From: Microbacterium sp. C5A9
GTDB taxonomy: Bacteria > Actinomycetota > Actinomycetes > Actinomycetales > Microbacteriaceae
NCBI RefSeq assembly: GCF_022627955.1
Contig: NZ_JABXGD010000007.1
Coordinates: 1-64,000 of the forward strand
Length of the DNA: 64,000 bases
Reading direction: 5' to 3'
Positions 7,595 to 15,738 of this stretch are shown one piece after another. A program made the position numbers and the translations under genes. The notes below the pieces were generated by a model, which made no database searches, was not told where the DNA came from, and saw nothing but the letters and a program-made list of their open reading frames with translations. Position 1 is the first letter of the stretch. The number at the start of each line of letters is the position of its first letter.

Positions 7595-8551
7595 ATGAGC
7601 TCAGAGCTGCTCCAAGGTTGGGAGCCGGATCCGCTCGAAGGCGAGGGCGACCAGGAGTTGATCTCCGTTTTCAACGTGCTGCGCCAGGCGGATCCCGACG
7701 GCACGCGAGTCGGCCGTCTGATGCGACGCACTCTGGATCAGCTCTATGACGGGCAACGAACGGGGCGATACTCCTGGGATCAGCTGCACAAGACAGAACG
7801 AACTCACTTCGGCACGCTCTTCGAAATAAACCTTCGGCGTGAGTTCGACGATGTGATCGACGAGGGCTCAAATCTTGACTACAAGATTGCGGGCGTTGAC
7901 GTCGACTGCAAGTTCTCTCAGCGGATGAACGCGTGGATGATCCCGCCCGAAGCCCTAGGGCATCTGCTTGTCGTCGGCTACGTCAGCGACAAGGAGAGCG
8001 AGTTCGCATTCGGCGTTGTGCGGGCATCGGCGGACCACTGCCGAACGACGACAAACCGGGACGCGAAAGTCCAGCTGAACAAAATGGGTAGGGAGGCAGT
8101 TCGATGGCTTCAACGCCCAGGTGACTTGCCCCCAAACGTCTTGCTCGAATGCGGCCCAGACACGCTGAAAGCAATCTTCGCGCCCTCGTCCGGTCAGCAA
8201 CGAGTCAATCAGCTGCTTCGTCTAGTGACGAATAGGCGGATCGGGCGAAACGTAATCGCGACTGTTGCTCAACAGGACGACTTCATGAAGCGGGTGCGAG
8301 AGAACGGCGGCGCTCGCACGACGCTCCGGCATGAGGGTTACGTGATTCTCGGAGGCGACTACGAGAAACATAGATTGCTCGCTCGCCTGCTCGGAGCCGA
8401 AGTTCCAAGACCTGGCGAAGTCGTGAGCGTTCGCATCGTTCGTGGCGATTCTGAGGATGGTCCAGGTGCTGGCCTTGGAGACGGCTTCTGGCGCATAGCT
8501 GACGATGACGAGCCGAGCACCGAAGGCACGCCCCCAGTCACATTCAAGTGA
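7595..8551 (+). CDS. NaeI-type (type IIE) restriction endonuclease
   Basis: A 318-residue protein very close to NaeI, as far as I recall that sequence: the shared block TLDQLYDGQRTGR, then QLHKTE, EINLRREF, the catalytic segment D95...D104-C-K106 with Glu77 upstream, and ATVAQQDDFMKRVRENGGAR in the C-terminal half. These match NaeI E70, D86, D95 and K97. NaeI has a nuclease domain and a second, CAP-like DNA-binding domain for an effector site. Leu50 matches NaeI Leu43, so the topoisomerase-like Lys variant is absent. Expected target GCCGGC; the fit with the upstream C5 methylase supports this. Confidence 0.93.
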   Translation: MSSELLQGWEPDPLEGEGDQELISVFNVLRQADPDGTRVGRLMRRTLDQLYDGQRTGRYSWDQLHKTERTHFGTLFEINLRREFDDVIDEGSNLDYKIAGVDVDCKFSQRMNAWMIPPEALGHLLVVGYVSDKESEFAFGVVRASADHCRTTTNRDAKVQLNKMGREAVRWLQRPGDLPPNVLLECGPDTLKAIFAPSSGQQRVNQLLRLVTNRRIGRNVIATVAQQDDFMKRVRENGGARTTLRHEGYVILGGDYEKHRLLARLLGAEVPRPGEVVSVRIVRGDSEDGPGAGLGDGFWRIADDDEPSTEGTPPVTFK

Positions 8552-8739
8552 TCCTTGGCCATTCAAACCGCTTGCCTCGAAAGATCGGAGTGTCCGACAA
8601 GCCGTGCGAAGTGACCACGCAGTTCCGTCAACGGAGCGCGATCGCATGGGTGGGCAAGTCGAACAGAGCGGTTGAGGATGGCGGGCGTCTCGCCAGCTTC
8701 GATAGGTTAGACACTGGCATCGGCTGGAGGACGAGATGA
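8548..8739 (+). CDS. Candidate 63-residue ORF bridging two island genes
   Basis: An open frame whose GTG overlaps the restriction-enzyme stop (GTGA) and whose stop overlaps the next ATG (ATGA), so it would be coupled at both ends. The product is basic with no recognised motif. The double overlap is suggestive, but at this length it could arise by chance, and the spacer could instead hold a promoter for the next gene (ATAGGTTAGACACT around 8701-8716). Confidence 0.25.
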   Translation: MILGHSNRLPRKIGVSDKPCEVTTQFRQRSAIAWVGKSNRAVEDGGRLASFDRLDTGIGWRTR

Positions 8740-11054
8740 CGACGTATCACTTCACGGTGGACGCCGAGCTGTTGCGTGAGCTCGGAGAGAGACTTGTCGG
8801 GAAGCCGTACATCGCCCTAGCCGAGCTCATAAAGAACTCTTATGACGCAGACGCGACCGAGGTCACGATCAGATTCAGCGCTGATGAGATCGTAGTCACC
8901 GACAACGGACACGGCATGTCTGAAGACGCCTTCGAGGCTCGCTGGATGCGAGTCGGAACGACCAACAAGCGCGGACAGTCGGTTTCGCCCTTCCTGGGGC
9001 GGCAGCTTACCGGTTCTAAGGGAGTCGGCCGCCTAGCCGCTCAGCTGCTCGCTAGACGTACTCAAATACAGTCTCGAGCGCTGGTCAACCCGACAGACCC
9101 CGTCAACTCCGCATTAGCGGATGGGATAGACGCACGAATCAACTGGGATGCCGCTGTGGCCTCAGGGGAACTGACCGCCGTAGCGGTAGAGGTATCTCCC
9201 GCAGGAGCACTAACTTTTGCGCAGAGAAGTAGGCACGGCACCCGCGTCTCGATGACACAGCTCTCACAGGTTTGGGGTACGAGCGAATTGTCGGAGCTCG
9301 CTCGTGAGATCTGGGCGTTACAGCCGCCATTCGAGACTAAGAACGTGGGCTCCTTCAAAGTCAAAGTGGAGGCGCCGGACGAAACAATCGTTCAAGCTTT
9401 CGACACAGAGATGTCCAACGTCTTCGACCTTTGGACCGGGCGAATTTCAGGCAAGCTTCTTCCGGCCACAGAAACGTCGAACGCCGGTCAAAAGCTGCGA
9501 CACAACAAACTCCCCGCGGTGCGTTCAATTGCTGAATCAGCCGCCGCAAGCGACACAAAAGTCACACAGGAGGTTTGGAAACCACTCCTTCCGACTCGTC
9601 AGCTCGCTGTAGAGGTTCAGGTGAGAGGTGAGGATCCGCGAAATGTCATCTGGGAGATCGATAACTGTGAAATCGACGAGGTGGAGTTCGAGGTCCGAGT
9701 CTTCTCGTTATCGGGCAGGCAAAAGCACCAGATACCGGTTGACGAGGCGCGAAACTACATATCCCAATTCGGCGGTGTGGGGATCTACGACAGCGGATTC
9801 CGGTTGCCGACATACGGCGGTAGCGAAGACGACTGGCTAAGCATCGATAGCGATGTGTCTAGGCGATTGAGCTCTTCACGTCTATTGCCGCAGGAGCTGC
9901 AGGTGTCAGAGGGCCTCCAGGATCTCCCCGGCAACCGGAACTTAATCGGGTGGGTCGCGGTGTCGACTAATCACGAGCAATCTGTCCGTGAAAACTATGG
10001 CCCAGAAGGTGCGCCTTCGTTATCGATCCAGGTTACTCGCGACCGACTTGTCGATAACGGCGCTTTTCAACGCCTAGTGGTAATGGTACGCGCATCGATT
10101 GACCTGTATGCGATGGAACGGGCGCGACTGAAGCTCAAAAAATCAGCCAAGAAGAAGAACGCGAGCGGGCGGCCAAGCGAGACCACACCATCGCAGGCCG
10201 CTCGCTCGGCGATGAAGACCCTTGACTCTGTGCGGTCCGAGATACCCACACCAGCCTTCTCGCGACTCCATGACGCCTTGTCCGATGTTCGCGACAGCGC
10301 CGAGCGAGCTCAGACGAGAACGAGGGCTTACGCATCTCTTCTGGGAACATTGGCCACGACCGGTATGACGTCATTGGCGTACGAGCATGAGATCAGTAAA
10401 CAAGTTCGGACGGTTAGATACGCTGCAAACAAGCTGGAAGCCTTGGCCGAGGAGCTATCACCCCCGGCCGCGGTAGGAGCCCACGAGATCGCGAAGACCC
10501 TGCGGGACTGGGAGATTCGAGCCGTCGCGCTCCGACAGATATTCGCTCCGTTGCTCCGGCCCGAAACACGGGACGAGGTTCGGCGATATCGTGCAAAAAC
10601 AACCGTAACCGACGTCGCTTCCCGGCTAAGCATTCTCGCGAGGCAGGCGCCTGTTGACACCTCGCGAATACCCGAGGACTTGATGCTACCGATGGCCACA
10701 TACCCTGCGTGGTCTTCAGTTTTTCAGAACGTCCTGATTAACGCCTTTAATGCGCTGCATGACGAAGACTCTCCCCGCGTCACGGTGGACGGTGGTGGTG
10801 ATGAGAGTTCAGGGTGGATTCGATTCCTGGACAACGGCGCGGGCGTCGATCTCGCGTCAGCCGACCAATTGTGGGAGCCGTTCGAGAGAGCCTTGGTTCT
10901 TCCGCCAGCCCTCGAACAAGCTGGTCTCGGAGGAATGGGCCTCGGGCTGGCGATCGTAAAGATGATCTTGGATGAGATCGACGTTTCAGCGTCCTTTGAA
11001 GCGCCTCCGGACGGATACAGGACGGCACTGCGAATAAAGTGGAGAGACCAATGA
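8736..11054 (+). CDS. Double GHKL ATPase: MutL/MORC-like N-terminus, histidine-kinase-like C-terminus
   Basis: A 772-residue protein with two GHKL nucleotide-binding modules. The first (about 1-200) has an N-box LAELIKNSYDADAT, the G1 motif VTDNGHGMS and a G2 loop GSKGVGRLA, as in HSP90/MutL/MORC ATPases. A linker with a KKSAKKKN stretch leads to a helical region with AYEHEISKQ, where His551 sits as in dimerisation/phosphoacceptor helices of histidine kinases. The last 130 residues form a kinase-type ATPase: N-box FQNVLINAFNAL, G1 LDNGAGVD and G2 GLGGMGLGLAIV. The stop overlaps the ATG of a receiver-like gene. Suggests an ATP-driven DNA or damage sensor with phosphotransfer; this function is inference. 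Confidence 0.88.
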   Translation: MTTYHFTVDAELLRELGERLVGKPYIALAELIKNSYDADATEVTIRFSADEIVVTDNGHGMSEDAFEARWMRVGTTNKRGQSVSPFLGRQLTGSKGVGRLAAQLLARRTQIQSRALVNPTDPVNSALADGIDARINWDAAVASGELTAVAVEVSPAGALTFAQRSRHGTRVSMTQLSQVWGTSELSELAREIWALQPPFETKNVGSFKVKVEAPDETIVQAFDTEMSNVFDLWTGRISGKLLPATETSNAGQKLRHNKLPAVRSIAESAAASDTKVTQEVWKPLLPTRQLAVEVQVRGEDPRNVIWEIDNCEIDEVEFEVRVFSLSGRQKHQIPVDEARNYISQFGGVGIYDSGFRLPTYGGSEDDWLSIDSDVSRRLSSSRLLPQELQVSEGLQDLPGNRNLIGWVAVSTNHEQSVRENYGPEGAPSLSIQVTRDRLVDNGAFQRLVVMVRASIDLYAMERARLKLKKSAKKKNASGRPSETTPSQAARSAMKTLDSVRSEIPTPAFSRLHDALSDVRDSAERAQTRTRAYASLLGTLATTGMTSLAYEHEISKQVRTVRYAANKLEALAEELSPPAAVGAHEIAKTLRDWEIRAVALRQIFAPLLRPETRDEVRRYRAKTTVTDVASRLSILARQAPVDTSRIPEDLMLPMATYPAWSSVFQNVLINAFNALHDEDSPRVTVDGGGDESSGWIRFLDNGAGVDLASADQLWEPFERALVLPPALEQAGLGGMGLGLAIVKMILDEIDVSASFEAPPDGYRTALRIKWRDQ

Positions 11055-12235
11055 CAAAACTTGCGCTTGTCTGTGACGACAAAGCAGATCGCGTTCAGGT
11101 ATGGCGCGATACGATCGCGAGCCATCTCGAACCTTCAAGTTGGGCGGTGCATGCACGTACGGGTCAGGAACTCGCGGCTGTCATCATCGCCCTTTCGAAC
11201 TCGGACCTAGGTCGTCCTTCCGCGGACGATTCGGAAGTCTTGCGGACAATAAGCCAATACGACCTCGTCGTGCTGGATTCGGACTTGTCGGCGGATCCGC
11301 AGGACCTGGATGGTCTCGATACCGAGGCGGCGCTCGCGCTTCGGAACCAATACGGCGATGAGGTAGCGCGACAGCTCCGGACTCATACCTCGGCGGGATT
11401 CATCTCTGTCGTAAACATGTTCACAGGTCGTGACTCGCACCGTGTTTTTGACCTGACAATGCAACAAGATGTCGCGACCAACGCCGATCTCCACATCGGT
11501 GAGGACGACCTGAACGATCCGCATCTGTGGACCGGCGTAAGTACTGACGGCTACGCACCTTGGGCACGACCGGCGCTTGGTTTGGCGGATGACTGGGTCC
11601 GTCGATCTGAGTCCGCGATTGACGATCTCGACGCACCCGTATTGCAGCGATTGGGCCTTGACCCGGGACAGCTCGCGACTCGCCAACTCGACGTATTTGG
11701 GGCCGTTCGTCCGGAAGATATGACATTCCGTATGCTCGCTAGCTCGAAGCTCGGGTTCAAATACTCAGGTCCGCACGACGATGACGCCACGCGAAGGATG
11801 GCAGCGTCCGTGGTGCGCCGCTGGTTGAGCAGGACAATTCTCGCATCGCAGGATGAAGTGGTGGACGCCCCGCACCTTCTGGCGAGAATTCCTCACTTCT
11901 TTTCGGATTTCGGAGATCAAGAGGCCTTGGCGCGTATCCTTGCGAAGGATACCGCACAAGGGAAGGTGGCGGCAGCGGAAAGCTCGTCGGTTCCGAGCCT
12001 TGATGTCTTCCTTGATCGATCTGTTTATCGGCTTTCGCAAGCACGCGAGATACGCCCCGAAAGACCGTTCGAGGGTCCGGGGATGGTATTTCTCGAAGAT
12101 ACCTCCACTTTCGTGTCTCGTGCGGAGGCGACGCAGGTCGAGACGGATGTTCCGGGACGAAATTACAGGAGGTATGTCAGTTCCGCGAGGCCAGTTGATG
12201 TGCAGTACGAGCCATTCACCAGACTTCTGCAATGA
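11051..12235 (+). CDS. Receiver-like domain protein with a unique C-terminal region
   Basis: A 394-residue protein coupled by ATGA to the preceding ATPase. Residues 1-130 look like a response-regulator receiver: strand 1 KLALVCDDKADR with the acidic pair Asp9-Asp10, and strand 3 YDLVVLDSDLS with a candidate phosphoacceptor Asp76. The rest (about 150-394) is helical with no recognised output domain and no helix-turn-helix that I can see; a segment DPGQLATRQLDVFG precedes a basic RRMAASVVRRWLSR helix. Probably the phosphotransfer partner of the ATPase. Receiver assignment is from pattern only and could be a degenerate domain. Confidence 0.75.
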   Translation: MTKLALVCDDKADRVQVWRDTIASHLEPSSWAVHARTGQELAAVIIALSNSDLGRPSADDSEVLRTISQYDLVVLDSDLSADPQDLDGLDTEAALALRNQYGDEVARQLRTHTSAGFISVVNMFTGRDSHRVFDLTMQQDVATNADLHIGEDDLNDPHLWTGVSTDGYAPWARPALGLADDWVRRSESAIDDLDAPVLQRLGLDPGQLATRQLDVFGAVRPEDMTFRMLASSKLGFKYSGPHDDDATRRMAASVVRRWLSRTILASQDEVVDAPHLLARIPHFFSDFGDQEALARILAKDTAQGKVAAAESSSVPSLDVFLDRSVYRLSQAREIRPERPFEGPGMVFLEDTSTFVSRAEATQVETDVPGRNYRRYVSSARPVDVQYEPFTRLLQ

Positions 12236-12942
12236 GCGACAAAATTTGGCAGCACCAGCTTGAGGAACTTAAAGTCGTAATGGCGGGTTGGGAGCAAAAG
12301 GCGGAGTTAACGCGTGATATCGAGGTTGGTCAAGCCTCTGAGCTTCGCGAGTGGTTCCCCTCGGTCGACTATCGCAAATTGCACACCTCTCTTGATGACT
12401 TCGGGCGTCGGGCGGTCAGGGAGCGTGACCGCGAAATCAAAGAATTTCTGCGGCTCCCTGCGGTAACAGCTGACGAGCCCGTGATGTTCCCTATTGCAAA
12501 ACTGGTATTAAAAGTACGTCATGATGAATTGCATCTTGGTTTGAGGATAGCTGTGCTATATGACCATGAAGGCGAAACTCATGCCCATGGCTGGCGTTTC
12601 GAATCCGCAGACGATAGGTCGGATGGTGTTGCGTCCCGGTTTCATCACTTTCCGCACGTGCAACGTATCATCGGGTGGAGTAAAGGTGTCCCAGGCTTGC
12701 ATCCTCAGGCGTGGGCGCCGGGCATAGGTTATCCAATGGGCGTGCAAAACCATCTGCATGAAATTCGACCCGCCTTTCCGCTCCGTGGAAGGACCCCCGC
12801 CGGAATTGCAGTGGCAGCCATGGCCTCTCTCTATGGAGCACCCCTCACGCTCGAGTACCTAGAGGGAGCGGATGCGAGCTGCACGACCTGTAATACTGAG
12901 CGACTCGATGTGCTTTGCCATGATGGTGGCGGTGTTGGATAA
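12232..12942 (+). CDS. Unknown island protein with C-terminal cysteine cluster
   Basis: A 236-residue protein of no recognised family, coupled by ATGA to the receiver-like gene. The first 70 residues are charged and helical (LEELKVVMAGWEQKAEL), the middle carries several His residues in hydrophobic context (GETHAHGWRFE, RFHHFPHVQR), and the C-terminus has CTTCNTERLDVLCHD, a C-x2-C...C-H pattern that could bind zinc. Base composition is lower in GC than the flanking chromosome. Always-coupled position suggests a dedicated component of the same system. Confidence 0.75.
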   Translation: MSDKIWQHQLEELKVVMAGWEQKAELTRDIEVGQASELREWFPSVDYRKLHTSLDDFGRRAVRERDREIKEFLRLPAVTADEPVMFPIAKLVLKVRHDELHLGLRIAVLYDHEGETHAHGWRFESADDRSDGVASRFHHFPHVQRIIGWSKGVPGLHPQAWAPGIGYPMGVQNHLHEIRPAFPLRGRTPAGIAVAAMASLYGAPLTLEYLEGADASCTTCNTERLDVLCHDGGGVG

Positions 12943-12944
12943 GC

Positions 12945-14546
12945 GTGCTGCAGGGTGAGGTCACCAAAACGGTAGGTGCAGGCGTCGTCTACACGCGGCA
13001 ATGGACGGTCGAGCTGATGCTCGATCTGGCCGGTTACACTCCAGATCGCGATCTGGTCGGTGGAACTATCGTGGAGCCGTCTTGTGGCGAGGGCGCTTTT
13101 CTGATTGAGATTGTCCGTCGTCTTCTCGTATCGGCGACGAGTCGGGCGGTGCCGATTCGTGATCTTGTCAATGCCGTCCGTGCATTCGAAATCGATGGGC
13201 GAGCAGCGAACATGGCGCGAGCGAGAGTCAAGTCCGTTCTTTTGGAAGCGGCGGTTGACCCGGAGATAGCCGAGTCGCTCACAACAGCTTGGATCCTCGA
13301 GCGCGATTTCCTGCTCGAGGCGCCCAGTGAGAGTTCGGCAAGATGGGTTGTCGGGAACCCGCCATACGTGCGTGTTGGCGAAGTCGACCACGACTTGGCC
13401 GTTCGTTACCGCAACTTGTGGCCGCTGATGCGGCGTCGAGCGGATCTCTACATCGGCTTTTTTGAAGCGGGCCTACGTAGCTTGGAAGACGGCGGTGTCC
13501 AGGTCTTCATCGCCCCTGATCGTTGGATGCGAAATCAATATGGAGAGCCGCTAAGACGCCTTCTCGATGAGGATTTCGCGCTGGAGTTGGTGGTGGATCT
13601 TCACTCAACGCAGCCCTTTGCTTCGCGGGTTGCGGCTTACCCTGCAGTCACTGTCATTCGCCGCAGCCCCCCTAGCAGCACGGATGTACTTCGGGTTCGC
13701 AAGGGAGTCGAGTCGGTAACTAGTGGGATGATCACTCAAGGCCGAGCGGCTACTCAAGAGCCGCTGATAGAGCGAAGCGAGTTGCTTCGCGAGAGCGGAC
13801 ACCGATGGGCATTCGCGCCGCAGGCTCATGTCGAACGTTTGCGGCGTTCATCTTCCACTTTTCTATCCTTGGAGGAGACTGGCGCGGTTGTGCGTGCTGG
13901 TATCGCAACCGGCGCGGATAGAGTTTTTGTCACGTCAGATTCGACTCTTGTCGAGAGGGCCGCGTTGACGCCGGTAGTGGGGCCGAAAGATCTTCGATCG
14001 GGAGAGCTCAGCTGGGTTGGTCGTTATCTGGTGAATCCGTGGCGGGATGGGGATCTGTTGCCACTTGCGAGTCAGGATCTTCCTAGATTGTTCTCATATT
14101 TTGAGGATCATAAGCGAGAGCTCCAGAATCGCTATGTCTCGAGGCGAAACCCTGAAACATGGTGGAGAACCATCGATCGCCCAGTAGACGAGAACTGGCG
14201 AAGACCAAAACTACTTATCGCGGACATCAATCACCAGATCGAACCCGTCTTGGCTGGGGAAGAGTTTCTTCCGCTGAACACGTTGTTCTACATCACTTCG
14301 TCGACCTGGGACCTTGAAGTTCTCGGAGGGCTCCTAATGTCGGAGACCGCGGGTGATTCGGTGCGCGCCTATTCAGTAGCGATGTCGTCCGGCAGCCTGC
14401 GAATGAGCGCGCAATACCTTCGTCTACTCCGCATACCGGCTCCCGACGAGATATCCGCTGAGGATGCGAAGCGTCTAACAACTGCCTTCAGGTCGCGAGA
14501 CCGTGGAGAAGCATCCCGCATAGGCGCGAGACTTCTTGGGGGTTAG
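12945..14546 (+). CDS. N6-adenine DNA methyltransferase (TaqI/Eco57I-like)
   Basis: A 533-residue gamma-class adenine methylase. The SAM motif VEPSCGEGAFL is at about 43-53, an acidic motif II (AFEIDGRA) at about 80-87, and the catalytic NPPYVRVGE at 138-146. The C-terminal 300 residues resemble the target-recognition part of TaqI-like and Eco57I-like enzymes (FLPLNTLFYIT, SAQYLRLLRIPAP). No nuclease domain is fused. It starts with GTG two bases after the preceding stop. It may protect against, or mark DNA for, the preceding ATPase/receiver set; it does not fit as the NaeI-type partner because the first gene already fills that role. Confidence 0.9.
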   Translation: MLQGEVTKTVGAGVVYTRQWTVELMLDLAGYTPDRDLVGGTIVEPSCGEGAFLIEIVRRLLVSATSRAVPIRDLVNAVRAFEIDGRAANMARARVKSVLLEAAVDPEIAESLTTAWILERDFLLEAPSESSARWVVGNPPYVRVGEVDHDLAVRYRNLWPLMRRRADLYIGFFEAGLRSLEDGGVQVFIAPDRWMRNQYGEPLRRLLDEDFALELVVDLHSTQPFASRVAAYPAVTVIRRSPPSSTDVLRVRKGVESVTSGMITQGRAATQEPLIERSELLRESGHRWAFAPQAHVERLRRSSSTFLSLEETGAVVRAGIATGADRVFVTSDSTLVERAALTPVVGPKDLRSGELSWVGRYLVNPWRDGDLLPLASQDLPRLFSYFEDHKRELQNRYVSRRNPETWWRTIDRPVDENWRRPKLLIADINHQIEPVLAGEEFLPLNTLFYITSSTWDLEVLGGLLMSETAGDSVRAYSVAMSSGSLRMSAQYLRLLRIPAPDEISAEDAKRLTTAFRSRDRGEASRIGARLLGG

Positions 14547-14635
14547 AGCCTCGATGGCTCCTTTCGCCCGTCCAGCACGACCGCCTGGATGCGAACGTCG
14601 GACGACGCTGATCGAGGAGTGCGGTCTGGGGCTGT

Positions 14636-14755
14636 GTGTTCGTTGGGATTGATTCGGATGGGCTCGCAGAACTCATGACGTTGGTGGACAGCGGAGTGCT
14701 CACTTTAGAGGTCACTGCTCGCCTCCCGCTCACGGAGCTTCCTCAAGGCGTACCC
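14636..14755 (+). pseudogene. C-terminal remnant of a medium-chain (quinone-oxidoreductase-type) dehydrogenase
   Basis: The translation contains DSDGLAELMTLVDSGVLTLEV and then TARLPLTELPQG, which is the pattern of the last helix and strand of zinc-type/quinone oxidoreductases (typically LxxLxxLVDxGxLxPxV followed by a PLxE element). The start, the nucleotide-binding domain and the final GK(I/V)V strand are missing. The fragment sits directly past the methylase and marks an old junction between island and chromosome. Recognition is by pattern, without alignment. Confidence 0.5.
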
Positions 14756-14813
14756 GTCCATGCGTCTGAATGGACGGTGCGGAGTCCGCGGTCTCGCTCA
14801 GGGAGCCAGGCGG

Positions 14814-15698
14814 CTATACCCGCTCCCGCCAGCTAATCCCCCGCCCGGCAATCCGTCTCCCGGCCTCCTCCGCCGCCACCGGCTCCCCCACATCCGCACC
14901 GACTTCAAGCCCGACGACCGAGTGCACGATCGTCCCGTCGTACACGTGCACGAGGTTGTACCCCTGCGCAGCATCCTGCCCGCGCGTAGCTCCGACCGGC
15001 TGAGCCAGATCCTGCCCGTACGCACTCGACGACGCCGCCGCCACGGGAATCCCGGCGAACGTCCCGAACGACGGGTGGTGCACATGCCCCGACAGGATGC
15101 CCCGCACGTCCGACCCGGCCAGCACTGCCGCCAGCGCGGCTTGCTCCCGCAGCTCCACCGTCACCGCGAGGTCGAGCACGGTCGGCAGCGGCGGGTGATG
15201 GATCAGCAGCAGCGACCCCTCCGGCGCAGGCGTCGAAAGCTCGGCCGCCAACCACTCCAACTGCGCCTCATCGACCCGCCCCCAGTGCTCCCCGGGAACG
15301 GTCGAATCCAGCACGATCACCCGCATCCCCCCGAACCAGCGCACCTCGACCACAGCATCCGAAGGTCCCCCCGCAAGCCCCAACTCCGCCCGCATCGCCC
15401 CGCGCTCATCGTGGTTTCCCATGGCCCAGACCACATCGCAACCCAAAGAAGCAACCGCCGGCGCCACCAACTCCCGCAACCGCCGATACGACGACGCGTC
15501 CCCTCGATCCGCGAGATCCCCCGTGAACAACAGCGCATCAGGGCGAAGCCCCGAATCCACCAGCCGCGACAGCACAGAAGAGAGGTTGGCATCGGCATCC
15601 GCCCCGCTGCCATACAGCGGCGCGCGTTCACCGGGAAGGTGCGTATCGGAGATGTGCACGAAGGTGTGCGACGGGCGAGAGTGTTCGGTGAGGATCAT
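14814..15698 (-). CDS. Class III cyclic-nucleotide-phosphodiesterase-like metallophosphoesterase
   Basis: A 294-residue calcineurin-like phosphoesterase of the CpdA/class III cNMP phosphodiesterase type. All metal-binding blocks are present in order: ISDTHL (D-x-H), LFTGDLADRG (GD), WAMGNHDERG (GNHD/E), LLLIHHPPLP (H) and GILSGHVHH (GHxH). The ATG at 15698 has GGAAGAGAA upstream. It is the last gene of the ABC-transporter/LacI operon, after a 40-base gap. Position suggests it hydrolyses an imported phosphodiester rather than cAMP, but that is inference. Confidence 0.9.
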   Translation of the reverse strand: MILTEHSRPSHTFVHISDTHLPGERAPLYGSGADADANLSSVLSRLVDSGLRPDALLFTGDLADRGDASSYRRLRELVAPAVASLGCDVVWAMGNHDERGAMRAELGLAGGPSDAVVEVRWFGGMRVIVLDSTVPGEHWGRVDEAQLEWLAAELSTPAPEGSLLLIHHPPLPTVLDLAVTVELREQAALAAVLAGSDVRGILSGHVHHPSFGTFAGIPVAAASSSAYGQDLAQPVGATRGQDAAQGYNLVHVYDGTIVHSVVGLEVGADVGEPVAAEEAGRRIAGRGISWRERV

Positions 15699-15738
15699 TT
15701 CTCTTCCAGTGAGACGACGTACAGGTACAGATGAGAAG

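Noticed and set aside
6314..14546. Type III, BREX, DISARM or Druantin system as an explanation of the first island
   Set aside because: No helicase (DEAD/SNF2), PglZ, DUF1998 or Lon-like gene is present; only a C5 methylase/NaeI pair and the ATPase-receiver-methylase set.
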